NCBI RefSeq assembly: GCF_021130785.1
Contig: NC_060214.1
Span: 40,903,001-40,967,000, forward strand
Source: Homalodisca vitripennis
Taxonomy: Eukaryota; Arthropoda; Insecta; Hemiptera; Cicadellidae
Direction of reading: 5' to 3'
Length of the DNA: 64,000 nucleotides
The notes under the pieces are model-generated. The model was not told the DNA's origin. It made no database searches and saw only the letters and a program-made list of their open reading frames with translations. A program made the position numbers and the translations under genes. Below, piece after piece: positions 31,411-44,189 of the stretch; the stretch's first letter is position 1, and every line of letters begins with the position of its first letter.

Positions 31411-33375
31411 AGCTAACGAGTAACAATAAATTATCAGAGAAAATAACAATGTTACAATTAATGTAACAATCCATTTAACTGCAGTCCCACGATACGCAGT
31501 GTTCAGTGTTCAGTGTTGTTCAGTGCGCCAGAGTGATGTCCACTGTGTATATATGTATAGGGTATATATCCAATGTGTGTCAGTGAACCAGTATTTCACA
31601 GTGATCCAAAGCAGTTTGTGGGTGTTTCATCACTATTACACTATTACGCTATTGTGGTTTTCTTTCTCAGGTAAATCTCAGTTTAATTACATTTCTAAGT
31701 CTATAATTAACAATATACACATATATGACTATAAACATTGTTTCCCAGATATTTTAATTGCTTCTGAGATCGTGGGAGCTTTTCAATCAAATACACGAAA
31801 TTATATATAGAAATTGTGGGCAAAGCCAGGTATATGTGCTAGTAAAATAATAATTTCACAAGACAAACTTTTCATTTAATTTTATGGTCCTCAACTATAT
31901 AATAACTCATGAAAACTTAAACAGAAAGGATTTCCACTTATTATAATAATTTTTAATAAGCAAATGTTTTTAAACAAAAAAGGAATTTGGATTAAATTCT
32001 TTTAAGGAAGCTCGTAACTTCTTAAATACTAGGAAGTCATGTTTTATCCTGCAAATAGCGATTGAGTGTTGACCTAAAATCAAATATAAAAATTGAATTC
32101 TCTCTTATATAAGGTCCTGAAGATTCTTTTCTTGTGCCTTGTAAAAAGATTTCCTGAGGTTTTTAATCGGGAATAAATGCTACTATTACTACCAAATACG
32201 CTCTTAGCAGCATTTATACCTAAAACATATATTTGCTTAAAATTGCTTGTGGAAGTATAAAATATAACGTTACCCCAAATCTAAATCTGTTGCACCACAT
32301 GACTAATTTAGAGTACCATTTTTAGTGACTCGCAAAGAAACATTATTTCAAAAGTAATTTTAAAATATTAAAATTTCTTATTTGTTGAATTAATATTTAT
32401 TTTTCGAAATTTGCTTTTCATTTCATTTTTAAAAACTTACGAATTTTTAGGTAATATTGTAAATTTATAATAAATATACTCAGTAATGCAAGTAGTTAAC
32501 AACATGTTTAGTAACACTTCAATGAAAAAATCGAGAGATGAAAGGCGAGGTACAAAACATAACTCCATATTTCATAACTTAACGTAACACATCTATAACT
32601 GTTTAGCAACATTTACGTGGGCTTTTGCGTATTTCGCACTCCACCAACGACTTTATCGCAGCACTGTTAGAGCGTTTATAAGTGTCATGCAATTTATAGA
32701 ACTATACCATTTTTAAGATTTGGTATGGAAAAAGTAATGTTTAGATGAGTTCATCCAACGAAAAATAAACCTAATGTAAAGTTTGCTTGGGTTCACTGTT
32801 GGAAAACAATAATTAATCGGAATATATATTTATTTACATAAATGCATGCGATGCTATGAGTATTAATAACTACTATATTAATAAATATTCTTATTGTTAT
32901 TAATAAATTCATAAGAATCAATATAGCCTACAATAAATGGGCTTTTCTGCTAGTAGAATATAATATTAAGAAATGCCGATTTATTTATCCCCATTTCATC
33001 ACATTTCAACATATGTAAAAATTAAACTTAGTTAGAAACATTAATATTACCATCGTAAGTTACTGAGACGGTTTATATTTGTTTCCCTTTTGTGCAAACC
33101 TTAAGGTAATAATATATATTGCATTGGCTGAGAGGACGCATAGGGAAATAACGTATGTGAAGTACTTTGCCCCGTGATCGCCTTCTTCTAGTAACAATGA
33201 AAATTGCAAATAAAGATATAAAATACTTTTGAAACAGTAAGTCAATTAAATTAAATTTTCATAACCAAACTTTCACAAATAATTACAATTGGACCAATAA
33301 TCTTGGGGACATAATGTTTATCATATGTTATGGTCATATTAATGTTGAACCATCATTGTTATGGTCAATGATAAA
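31411..33375. other. 2 kb AT-rich DNA, no gene seen
   Basis: I see no coding region. The GC-richer start (31480-31640) has repeated cagtgttcag and gtgtgt strings and no convincing product. The remainder is featureless AT-rich sequence. Confidence 0.45.
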
Positions 33376-33487
33376 GGCTAAGTGCAGGTGATAACAAGGT
33401 CGTCAGTTCATGTTGTATCACTAAGCACATTGGCTAAGTGCAAGTGATAACAAGGTCGTCAGTTCATGTTGTAACACTAAGCACATT
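33376..33487. repeat. 56-bp perfect-length tandem duplication
   Basis: ggctaagtgca.gtgataac through cactaagcacatt occurs at 33376-33431 and 33432-33487 with only two differences. No coding or structural role is evident. Confidence 0.95.
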
Positions 33488-33823
33488 TGAGTTCTAATTG
33501 ACAATTACCAACAAATACAAAGTATGAGTTTTTATCCATTATAACACATTTGAGATGTGATTTGCCTCATAACAGTGTTAAGGTAGTAAAACTAATTTGA
33601 GAAAAACAGCGTTACGAAACCTTTTCAAGCAGCCGGAAGAACTATGCTATATAAAACAAACATGTCAATGGTGTAGTTGTTAGTGTACTTTGAACTGTAA
33701 AAAAATTTACTTTTAGAAAATTTTAAACATTATATTTAAAAACAAATTTACTCTTAAACTTTTCTTATAAATTAAAACATTGTTATAAAACCCGTCTTCC
33801 TTGTGTTTTGAGAAAAGTTGGCT

Positions 33824-34330
33824 TCTATGGTATATATTTCCTTGATGGCAAACAAGGCAAAATCAACTACGGAACAAAAAATATTAAGAACAAAGTAAAT
33901 TAAAATTTCCATAAATATGCACTTTTTGATGTAATTTATTGATCGTGGCAAAAAGGAAAAAAAACAATATTGGCAGCGGATGTATAATTAACTCGAACCA
34001 GCAGTGATCTTACATGAAAAACGCCTACTAAATTGCGTGCGTAACTGTGAATAGAATATAAAAGCAATATAAAGACACTAAATGCAATTTTTGAATTTAC
34101 ATTAAATTTATGAAGAACACTGCGTCCATATTTAACTCCATCGTATCTTATCATTAATGCTTTCACTACAAAAGCTAAGAACATCAACATTGGTGTTTTT
34201 TTACCAATGTCCATAAAATAGTTCTAGTGTTACTGAAATTATTGGAACTATTCAATAAAACACATGTAATGTTAAATGCGATGCAGAGCAATTTAGAGGA
34301 ATTGGCCGTGAAACCGCGGGTAAGGACTAG
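33824..34330 (+). mobile_element. Helitron-type fragment with intact 3' end
   Basis: The right end reads gccgtgaaaccgcgggtaaggaCTAG followed by T, matching the 3' hairpin plus CTAG of the helitrons at 13301 and 24073. The upstream part is shared with 27525-27690. The 5' TC end cannot be placed with confidence; 33824 is where similarity to the other copy starts. No ORF. Confidence 0.55.
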
Positions 34331-34916
34331 TTCTAATAAAATTGCAAGTTTTGTTCTTTAACTACCCGAAATAAGTCTAATTAAGCAGTCACTATTTTAC
34401 CCAAACAACCGGGTCTTTCTCATTCATTCTGCGTTGAAATTAGCTTCTCTATATGTATCTGGGCCCAAGGACAGCTGCTCCTATAATAACGCTTCCTCAA
34501 CTCGCGGGAGACGAAGGACATGAATTTCACTGGTTTTATCACAGGCGTAGATAACGAAGAAGAGGCCTCTAATAGCTTAAGAATCAACTACTTTCCATCC
34601 TTCCCCTTACACCTCCTCCTGGGTCATGGAAACTACACTATAATAGTGGTATTCCAATTCCAGTTGGCTACTGCAAAATTATTTCGAGACACCAAGTTTT
34701 TAGCAGGTCTTCTTTTAGACCTTACATCTTAGAACAGTACTGGTCACCAAATCTCTTTATATCAACACTCAACTCATACGCAAAAATCATTGTGTCCACT
34801 CAAATCCATGATCCCCGCGGCTTTCTCTCACCCATGACTATGCACATAAAATTGTATGTATATGGATATTACTATTACTTTTAGTAAATGACTGTACAAA
34901 TAAAATTGTTTTTATA
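34331..34916. other. No gene recognised
   Basis: A patch at 34440-34740 is slightly richer in GC and has a 70-codon open frame, but I see no domain, splice sites or initiation context that support a gene. The rest is AT-rich. Confidence 0.45.
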
Positions 34917-35475
34917 ACTCAGTAAAATAAGGCAAAATAAGGATGCAACCTCGGAATGAAAGATAAGGTAAAAATTTGCATACGTCTTTATTTTGATGGT
35001 ATAAAACTTACCTCAAAAGTCTCATATAATCACGTGTACGCGACTTATGATATTTAAGGTCAAACTTCACGAAAATCAGTTTTTTGCAAATATATCGTTT
35101 CCCTTACGCTAAATGACTTTGAAGGTGGTTAGAGAAATTGTAGAACGAAAAATTCTCTTCAACTTTTGTCTGAAGTAATTTTATGTACGTTCAATCCTTT
35201 TTGAGATACAGCGCAAAGAGTAGGGGACCGCTTACCTGTATATACGATAATGCGAGGTCAGCCAAGTAGAATACAATAAATAAATGAGTTATATTGTTAA
35301 TTATTCACTTAATATTATTATTATTACCTAATAATATTATTCTTATTATTATTCAATTTTTATTATTATTTATTATTTAATATACCATATTTATAGATAT
35401 TAATTATAAATTATATATTCTCTAAATAATACTTATTTTATTTTTACCAAACATACAATGTTAAAAGAAATAAGT
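34917..35475. repeat. Left terminal inverted repeat, about 550 bp
   Basis: This is the complement of 36770-37331 with scattered differences. It includes a short direct repeat at the tip (taaaataaggcaaaataagg) and (ATT)n-rich stretches toward the inner end. At the tip the right arm lacks the second aaaataagg. Confidence 0.88.
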
Positions 35476-35803
35476 TTCGTCCATATTACTATATTACTAT
35501 GAATATCATATCTCGAAATACAAACCTCTTGTTCGACATTTGCTGTTTCTGCGAGCTGTAGCAGATGCTCCATTGTTATATATGAGCGGTTTTTTTACTT
35601 TATACACACCGTAACGAATGAGTTTGGAATTTCTATGTATAAGTACAGTAGTGGTGGTGAGATAGTTTACTTGATGATGGGAATGGTAGGGTATTTCTCT
35701 GTGTAAGTATTTCTATACCGATAAAAATATATTTTATCCGTTAGTTGAAAACGACATCTTAGCATTAACAGACGTACGATTTTGAGTGTATATTTTAATT
35801 GAA

Positions 35804-36717
35804 ATGGCTGATTGTTGTTTTATTTGTAATACATTATTATCAGAAAGTGCTTCTGTGAGTGTTGTGCTTGGCTTACAAACATTAAAAACTGCAAGTATTG
35901 ACAGAAATGACGGTCATATAAATTATTTAAATACTTTGACTTCTGTGAAGGTGCATGTTGATTGTCTAATATGGTATATAAGTAAAAATTCAATTGCTGC
36001 ATCGAAGCGACGTGCAGAAGACGATGAAACTCCAACTGCAAAAAGTCCAGCTCGTAAAAAACGAGAAGAGGTATTTGATTTTAAAACATCTTGCTTGTTT
36101 TGTGGTCAAGTAGCTGATGAAGTCGCAGAAAAAAAAGAAAAGTATAAACGAACCATCAGTAAAGTAAGTACTGTTGATTTTAAAAATAACGTTTTGACGA
36201 AAGCTGAAGAAAGAGGCGACTTGTTAGGAAAATTAGTCAAAAATCGTATACTTTTTGAACATGACTTGGTAGCCGATGCTAAATATCATGCTATTTGCTA
36301 CTCTAATTTTTTAAATCGAATACCTACTGATAAAAAGCATCACAAAGATGATAACATCACACAGGCCATGAAAGAGATTTTTTTTATATAGAAAATAATA
36401 ATGATTTACAAATTACATTAAAAGAGTTAAAAGATATTCCTACCGAGTACGTACCGGTTGATAAGACTATCATTTCTAAATTGAGGGAAAAGTATTTGAC
36501 TGATATAATAATTGCAACTAAGGTAGGGTCATTCACTATTATATCTTTTCGTGACACAGAGTCAAATATTTTATCTAAAGCTTGGTACGAGAGTAAAAAA
36601 AAGCTCACCCGAAGAAGAACGATTACGAATAGTAGAAACTGCTGCGGCGGCGATTAATTATTAGAGAAGATATTCGATCATCTGTAGTTGAAACAAAGTC
36701 TTATCCACCTCCAAATA
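35804..36717 (+). pseudogene. Two-module zinc-binding protein of the long-TIR element
   Basis: The frame starts at the ATG at 35804 (MADCCFICNTLL). Module 1 is CFIC plus VHVDCLIWYI about 48 residues later. A basic stretch follows (SKRRAEDDE, AKSPARKKREE), probably a nuclear signal. Module 2 is CLFCGQ plus AKYHAICYSNF about 60 residues on. This spaced CX2C...HX2C pair with 'DLVA-AKYH--CY--F' is common in uncharacterised repeat-encoded proteins of insects and cnidarians. The frame stops at 36391 after a T8 run. The coding sense continues in other frames (LKELKDIPTEYVPVDKTIIS, LREKYLTDI, then SSPEEERLRIVETAAAA, and REDIRSSVVETKSYPP) to a stop near 36720, so there are about three frameshifts. A TATA-like gtatatttt lies just upstream. 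The function is unknown. Confidence 0.7.
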
Positions 36718-36769
36718 ATTGATTATTGATTATTATTAATAAATAAATATATAATTAAAATTTATTTGA

Positions 36770-37331
36770 AATATTTCTTTTAATATTGTATGTTTGGTAA
36801 AAATAAAATAAGTATTATTTAGAGAATATAATATAAGTTATAATTAATATCTATAATAATATGGTATATTAAATAATAAATAATAATAATTCAATAATAA
36901 TAATAACAATAATAATAGTATTAAGTAATAATAATAATATTAAGTGAATAATTAACAATGTATTTCAATTTATTTATTGTATTCTACTGGCTGACCTCGC
37001 ATTATCGTATATACAGTTAAGCGGTCCCCTACTCTTTGCGCTGTATCTCAAAAAGGGTTGAACGTACATAAAATTACTACAGACAAAAGTTGAAGAGAAT
37101 GTTTCGTTCTACAATTTCTCTAACCACCTTCAAAGTCATTTAGCGTAAGGGAAACGATATATTTGCAAAAAACTGATTTTCGTGAAGTTTGACCTTAAAT
37201 ATCTTAAGTCGCGTACACGTGATTATATGAGACTTTTGCGGTAAGTTTTATACCATCAAAATAAAGACGTATGCAAATTTTTAGCTTATTATCTTTCATT
37301 CCGAGGTTGCATCCTTATTTTACCGGACTAT
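36770..37331. repeat. Right terminal inverted repeat, about 560 bp
   Basis: Runs from tatttcttttaatattgtatg to ccttattttaccggacta. It matches the left arm in reverse and also matches 11360-11912 directly, which is the right arm of the short copy. Confidence 0.88.
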
Positions 37332-39839
37332 CATAGGATACTAGAAAAGTAAAGCGTGGTTCAGGTACTTAAAATTATTACAGTTCAGTCCTGTAAGAAT
37401 TGGAAGACATGTGGAAAAACATTATACTATTCTAGAAATAGCAATTCTAAATCGAAGATGCATTAATTTAATAGTACCTCCTATACGATTGCTTTACACT
37501 TTTTAATGGCAACTGATTATGCCAGGTTGAAGGAACTTCTACAGGTTGGAATATTTTAAATGTTAGGATTTTTCAGAAATCAAGCCCCAAAGTTAAAGAG
37601 TTCTCATACTCTAAAAACTTGTAGAAACTGAAAGCTGCCAGAGGTTGAGTGCTTTGAAAAATTTACCGAAATCAAAATATGATGGCAGAGATGAAGACCT
37701 CATAGAAGACGGGAACTTCCTAAGGCTAGGAGTTCTCAGTGGGCAGAAAGGAGCTGGCACAAACTGGATGATATCTTCTAGAAGTTGGAATTAAGGAACC
37801 AGATACATGTGTTTCTGGACAGAAGTTGAGATCAATAGCTCTCGGAGACCTAATGAACTCATACAAATTATCTTAAACTACTCAGGTTTTTAAAGTCTTG
37901 GCGGATCAACAGCTGGCTGATCCTGGCCAAACGTTTCCAGAGGCTAGGTTGGCCAAGAGATATACATCAAGGGCTTTTCAAAAAATATGTGGTTCATTGA
38001 AAAACAGTTTCAAAATTCCAAGTCTAATATGTATTACCTAACTTAAACTTATAGCTGCTGATTCAAAACATCTTGTTTCTGTTAACATATCTAAAACTAC
38101 AAAAATAAACTTAAATTTATAAAATTTTTATGACATATGAGTTAGCCACTATTTATATCATATCACTCTACACCATATATATAGTACTATGTTGTTCGGT
38201 ATTAACAGTGAGGTTTCAGTTGGAAGCATTGCCGAGTAATGTGACCATCATGATGCCTCCTCCTCATTTGTTTATACAGATGTCCGAGTGCCAGTGCCCC
38301 GTCTGTATTTTGTAGTGAGGAAGGCTGCAAGGGGGCGACTGATCAGAGTCTCTTTCAAGTCGGTGGTGGAGTTAACCATTGGTGATACTTGTAAATACCG
38401 ACAGACAACTGGAAGTGGAAGAGTAATAGTCACTGATATTGTTTTGTTGTTTGGATTTTGGATCCTTAGAGCTCAAATTTGGAGTTATTTAAATGCATAT
38501 CATAATAGGAAAACAAATACAAGAACTAGGATTGTTTAATTCATGTGCTTACTTGGCTGGATTATTAATGGATTATTTATTTCCTAGCTATTCATGCTAT
38601 TGAATTTTGGGGACGTTTACTAAAATTTAAGTTTTTAGACCCCTAAGAGAATTGTTCGCATTGTGTCCGAAGCTGGTCATCGTGCTTACTGTAAGCCTTT
38701 TCTGGTAACTGATTCTTCGAAAAAGAAAATCTGTTTCTGGTTCCAAGTATCTACACAATGCATTAACCGAAACTTCCTCAATAGAATTTTATTGATGGAA
38801 TGTCGGAAAGATTTTGTGATCGAATATGCTGTAGAGACAGGACTTTAATTACAGTTAAATACGAAACTTATCGATGTAATTTATCATAACAGGCAGAGTG
38901 GGCTAAATTTAAAAGGAAAAGACTATTCTGGGCCGACGCGATTCCGCTCTGGAGTGCTGGCAAGGCGTTGACAACCGTTGGCTACAGAACAGTCTGTTGT
39001 CCAACCCGATAGCCGAGCCGGAGCGCTAACTGTACAATTACAAGGCGGAATTCGGCGTGCCAGGAGATAGAATCGCAGAAGACATAATCCGTCTAGGCCG
39101 AAGGAGAAAAGGATGTAATTAATATCCATTAAAACATAACACACATTTGACTAACTCTATCAGCCAAAAAACGACCCATGCAAAATGTATTTTTATACGA
39201 ATTGTCAATTCATTACTGATACATTAGTATGCTCTATTTGTATGTAGGTGATGTTTTATAACCTCAAAACCTAAATTTAACTTTAACTAACGTTAGTAAT
39301 TAATTTTGTTCAATTCAATGATTTATTTTGTAGCTAATAACATACCTAATTTATTAATGATTTGATATTAAAATAATTACATTATTCAGTATTGGGGTAT
39401 AATTTATGAGGTCTGTGCCCAACAAATAAAAGTTGTTTATTTTTATTTGAGATTTGAGATACAGTAATGGTTTTAATAATATACACAATTATTATTATAT
39501 TATATTAATTATTACAATACAGCTGTATACAGCAACAAGAAGTCGACTCGTCACCACGCACAAGCCTCTGTGACCCATGTGGGACTAATTTCTTGTAAAT
39601 AAAGTGTACTATGTTTGTAAGTTCTGAAATTAATTTGATTTTGATTTTATTTGTCAATATTTTTGTAATTTAGAAGCGATTATTGATTCATAATCTCTTT
39701 TTGGAATAATTCTCTTCTTAAATGTAACATTAATTTGTTCAAGGTCTTTGCTTCGTTAAAGAAGGGTTTTCATTTCTCATTTTTCGTGTGGTTTTAATAA
39801 TGCAATATTTTTTTACTGGAGTCAATCGAAAAGTGTGAA
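37332..39839. other. 2.5 kb without a recognised gene
   Basis: The patches at 38190-38540, 38660-38850 and 38930-39120 are less AT-rich and have 60-80-codon open frames (for example MPVPRLYFVVRKAARGRLIR at 38288), but I recognise no domain. They may be eroded mobile-element or exon debris. The sequence 39535-39610 (tcgtcaccacgcacaag, then ttgtaaataaagtgtac) resembles an old 3' UTR with a polyadenylation signal. Confidence 0.4.
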
Positions 39840-41060
39840 ACATTTGAAAACGACATATTATAAAGATCCTTTGGTAGACAATGTGCACCGTTTTATGTAC
39901 CTGCCTGTTTGTTTACCACCGCGTCACTTTGTCGCCCAGACCGTGAAATTATCACCCCTTTGTATTATTTGCGTAACTGTTGCAGTTCTCAGTTTAAAGG
40001 CGCATCCCATAATTAAAAAACTATACTAAAACGTATAAAACGAATTATTAAAAAGCACTCGTTCTCCAAATCTACACAGTTTTTCTTACTGAATATTTGC
40101 ATAAAGGTGACCTATTGTACAATAAAACAAAATCCCATATAGTAAGATGTCGACCGTAGAGGACCTATCGTCTAAATTAAATGCACGTTGACGTGCCACG
40201 TTTAAAAATCACTGAGATCAATCTAAACAAACGCCTACAATGAAAACTTGCACACAGATGCTCTGGAAGCTATATTTTAATATAAAACATGCGGGGAGGT
40301 CGACCGTCAGAAGACCTATCGTCTAAATTAAATAAACTTTAGACATGCGTTCATACTTAAAAATAAATCATAAAACAAATCCAAACAAATGACCGCAATG
40401 AAAATTTTCATAAAGATACTGTGAAAACTATATTTTACTATAACAATGCCAAACAGGAGGTGTCGACCGTCAGAGGACTTATCGTCAAAATTAAATGCAA
40501 GATAGATGTGCGTTCACGGTTAAAAATCACTCCTGAGACAAATCCAATGAAATGCCCGCAATGAAATTTTGCACACAGATGCTCTGAAAGCTATATTGTG
40601 AGGGTTGATATAAAACGCCAAACAAGCACTTTCATACGAGCATATATTTGGATTTGTCTCGGGAGGGGTACTTTTAATTGTGAAAGCACGTCTAATGTGA
40701 ATTTAATTTAGACTATAGGTTCTCTACGATTGACATCTTATATTTGGGATTTGGTTTGATTATGCAACTAACATGACACCTTTGTGCAAATTTTCAATAA
40801 GAAAAGCGGTGTAAATTTGGATAACGAGCGCTTTTTAATAGTTAGTTTAATACATTTTAGTCTAGTGTTTTAATGATTGGAAGCGCCTTCAAACTTAGAA
40901 CTGAAACTTTTACGCATATAATACAACGGGCGATATCTTCACAGTTGGACGATAAAGTGACGACAACTTCACGGTGGTGTTTGTATCTGTCACAAATTCG
41001 TCACAAACACCGTCTAGTTTACGTGTAGCATAAACATGGTGGGTAAACCACTAGAGGACA
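39840..41060. mobile_element. Foldback element with internal tandem repeats
   Basis: The left arm (about 39880-40148) and right arm (about 40737-41035) are inverted copies: tcactttgtcg, gtattatttgcgtaac, gcactcgttctccaaat, tttgcataaaggtg and their complements gataaagtgacg, tacgcatataatac, gataacgagcgc and cctttgtgcaaa. Inside are three direct units of 150-163 bp, followed by a partial unit in reverse. No ORF. Size and architecture recall Foldback-type elements, with long arms built of subrepeats. No superfamily can be named. Confidence 0.75.
40149..40745. repeat. Three direct 150-163-bp units plus one inverted partial unit
   Basis: Units start with gtcgacc at 40149, 40299 and 40462. Each contains cctatcgtctaaattaa or a close variant, then a 'gcgttca-ggttaaaaat' block, an 'acaaatcca' block, and 'ttgcacacagatgctctg' in units 1 and 3. 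The inverted partial copy (about 40640-40745) reads ggatttgtctcggg, then aatttagactataggttctc and acgattgacatctta. Confidence 0.88.
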
Positions 41061-42597
41061 CGTAGTCATTGGAGATGGTTACTTACATGTTTGTGATGTA
41101 ATAGTAGAAATCATTGACGTCAGTTAATTACTTTGTTTCATCAATATTCAATATTCAACGGTCACAAAAGTTCCAGCTAAAAGAGGAAAAACATCTCATA
41201 AATATGAGATGACCTATTACTAACTATTGGTTCATGTATTTATGTGGTCTAAAACTACATAAGTAATTAATTAACCATGGCGTCTCGTACTAATTAAATG
41301 TAAAAGAAAATTTCAAATACAACCTTTTTCAAAGTAGGAAACTGATGGTTGGTGCTTACTTAAAAGATACATAATAAAAACACAATTACACAAAATACAC
41401 AATAAACTTATGCTATCGATAAATTATGGTAGGTACTAAGACACTGGTGGGATTTCAACAATTTTGGTTAATACATGTTTGACACGTACACAGGACCCCG
41501 CTGAAAAGCTTTGGTCTTAGTGGAGCCAAAATTATTGTATGATTTACGGAAAAAACAATTTAATGTAATAATCAACTTCCATGCACCATACCTTTGTAGT
41601 TTTGAATTTTTTTTTTAATTCAATATTACAAATTTATATTATAATCTGAATGTACTAAATATATTAAATGTCCAGGTCTTTGAGGATTTAGTTTAAAGTC
41701 TGTGAAACAAACTGATCAAATTAACATACAAACATCTAAGCAAGTTGCTAAATTCGTTACCAAAAGGAATTGCTATTTATTATTAATTTAATATCAGATA
41801 TCATAGCCTAGAACTATAAGTGTGTAAGTGTTGTTCTAAAACCACCATTTTTTATATTCTGAAAAGGAACTGTAATGTTATTTCCATCAGGAAGAACTGA
41901 ATTCAACACTTGATTACTCATTCATATATAGCCTACATCTTGTACCTAAGTTTTCCAAAAACAAATCTTCCTAACATGCCTTGCCAAAAATGTATGTACA
42001 TTGTGTAAATATTTATGTTTTGAAAATAAAAGTACCGCATAATTTTAGCGGCATACGAACCACAATTCTAGAGAATATAAGCTCAAATATTCAAGCAATA
42101 TTAATTTTATTGACACTATTAGTAATACGGTTTTAACTTTGATAGAGAACTAACTGGAATAATTACTTATATATTTTACCAGTAAAAGCATCTCACAGTT
42201 TATATGCCACGCTCAATTAACCCCTAATTAAATCAGGCGGTTACACCTTGGTTCATTAATAAAGTTACAACGGTTAGGTGCAACTTTAGTAATTGCGTAA
42301 TAATTTGATATTACGCAACATCGGCTTTACCTTTGTGCACATCATGCTGCAAGCAATAGTTTAATAACGATGCAAGTAAATTAGATTATTAATTTCAACC
42401 GGAGTTTATACAATAATGCTAGTAAATTTATTATAACAATTGTGTGGCCTGAGGAATTTATATGGATTGATTATAAAGTATATTATACCAAGTGGTAAAA
42501 AATAAACAAAAAATACATTGATTACATTTTGAATGTTTATCATCTCAAACTTAATAAATAGAGAAGAAAAAAAAACTTAATAAAACACTCACAGGTG
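41061..42597. other. AT-rich DNA, no gene seen
   Basis: No coding region or shared repeat is visible in this 1.5 kb. Confidence 0.45.
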
Positions 42598-43753
42598 AGT
42601 AAATATACCACATGTTCTTCCTGGGAGCCCAATCCACAAGGTGTATCCCAAGGGTCAGTATTAAACTAAATTTGTTTTTATTGCATACCAGATACTCCCA
42701 TATGCTTCAAATTTTACAGCGCTTAAATTTGACTATGTGTTGGATCTTACTTTAAATGCATTCATTTGCAAAGGAAAACAAATTGTCATGATGGTACATT
42801 TCCAATCTACATATCGCACTGCGTTTGACCTTCGCCGTAGGGTAGGTATAGGCTACCCGTATACATTATGTTTTCCCTTAACAGTTAAAAAGCCATATGG
42901 GAAATGTTCTGTGGATGTAATCACGTATAGTTGAATGTAGATCAAAGTTTTTTTTATTACAGGAAAAATATATCGTAATACAAATTGTTCTAAATAACAG
43001 AATATTACTTGCCAGTATTTCTGAAATAACCGTTTGAGTAAGAGACTTGTTCCCTAGCTGAAAAGACGAATAGAAGTGTAAATTAAAGTTTAGAAAAAGC
43101 CGTAGGTACAAAGAGTAAGGATAAATATTTTAAATGGAACACTAGATATTTCTCCTAGTAATGGAGTATCAGCTTTCGACTGAAGATAAGAAGGTGTAAC
43201 TGAAGGAGGGTCTTGGCACATCAAGATCTCACCAGGGACCAAGAATCTGTCATGACACTATGCAGTGGCATCCAAGGCGGATTGGCTCTCTCTGGACTAT
43301 TTTTAACCTTACAGCTTGTTTCTATATGATTGATTGTAAATTTATCAATGGCAAACTTCTACAATGGGTTTGCTGGAAATGAGCGAAACTTAAATAACCT
43401 TGCATGGATTGTCATACTTGTCACTATTTTGTGTCCCTTTTGGTGATAAAAAAATTACCTTAAGAATTCTCTCAAAAATCACACTGAAAAGTTAAGGTTT
43501 CCTTTTTCCATTTTTCCGTTAACTCTGACCACTCTTCAAATATTGCAGATAAGCCAGGATAACCAAACAAGCAAATAAATTATAACAGTGCTGCATTTAA
43601 AGTAAGATCCAACACATAGTCAGATTAAGTGCTTTAGAATCAGAAGTATATGGGAGTATCTGGTATGTCATAAAAACAAAACTGGTTTAATACTGATCAT
43701 TGGGATATACCTCGTGGATTGGCCACCCAAGGAGAACAGGTAGTATATTTAAT
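42598..43753. mobile_element. 1.15-kb TIR element, non-autonomous
   Basis: The left arm (42598-42773) and right arm (43592-43753) are inverted repeats of about 170 bp. Shared blocks include accagatactcccatat, atgtgttggatcttacttta and aatgca, and the tips read aaatataccacatgttct (left) and, reversed, aaatatactacctgttct (right). The centre has no convincing ORF. Size and TIR length fit a deleted DNA transposon of unknown class. Confidence 0.8.
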
Positions 43754-43875
43754 AAATTATAACCAAATTTCTTAAAGCTGCTAGATTTTGACATTTTATA
43801 TAATATCCATCATATAACATAAAGCTAACTTTAATTAAAGTTCCTTATATTATATTTAGTGAGATTTAAAACTTC

Positions 43876-44189
43876 ATATACAGGGTGTAAAAAAGGTCCC
43901 GCACAGCCTTGAACTCCCGAACTATTGCAGGTAATGCAATAAAACTTGGTTCATTATTACTGCACCTATAAATGTAATTTTTGAAGTAACTACCATATTT
44001 TTGTCATGTCAGGGGAATGGCCCTTAAGGAGTCAGAAGGAAATCTTAAATGAGAGCATAGGTCGAGAAGTACGTCATATTAAGTGCTTTAATTAGTTCAG
44101 TACAATGCCACAAATCCGATCTCAAAGGGTTCACCCTTATATAAAAATATGCTTAAATGTCGTAGGTGGAGCTTATATTGGTTACTATT
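43876..44189 (+). mobile_element. Mariner-like remnant
   Basis: Begins atacagggtgtaaaaaagg, a mariner-type terminus, and about 220 bp on contains caatgccacaaatccgatctc. This resembles gaatgccacaaaccgcatctc at the same kind of position in the 25.7-kb mariner-like element. It is cut by the hairpin at 44190. No transposase is left. Confidence 0.5.

Larger units (their letters stand above)
34917..37331 (+). mobile_element. Gene-bearing long-TIR DNA transposon, unknown superfamily
   Basis: The left terminal region (34917-35475) and right terminal region (36770-37331) are inverted copies over about 550 bp. Both contain ggatgcaacctcgg, cacgtgtacgcgactta, gggaccgcttacctg-type and gataatgcgaggtcagcca blocks, and end in taaaataagg. 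Between them is one plus-strand gene with two CX2C...HX2C modules. The left end is gactcag-type (aactcagtaaaataagg) and the right end is agtccggtaaaataagg. The copy at 11.1-11.9 kb shows the same asymmetric pair, which supports these as the true termini. Target duplication is not clear. No transposase core that I recognise is encoded. Confidence 0.85.

Noticed and set aside
34808..34845. Second helitron 3' end (ccccgcggctttctctcacc on the plus strand)
   Set aside because: It has a GCCGCGG-like core when reversed, but no CTRR terminus follows it.
40149..40745. CRISPR-like or satellite array
   Set aside because: Only three diverged units of unequal length inside inverted arms; no short identical repeats with unique spacers, and the host is an animal.
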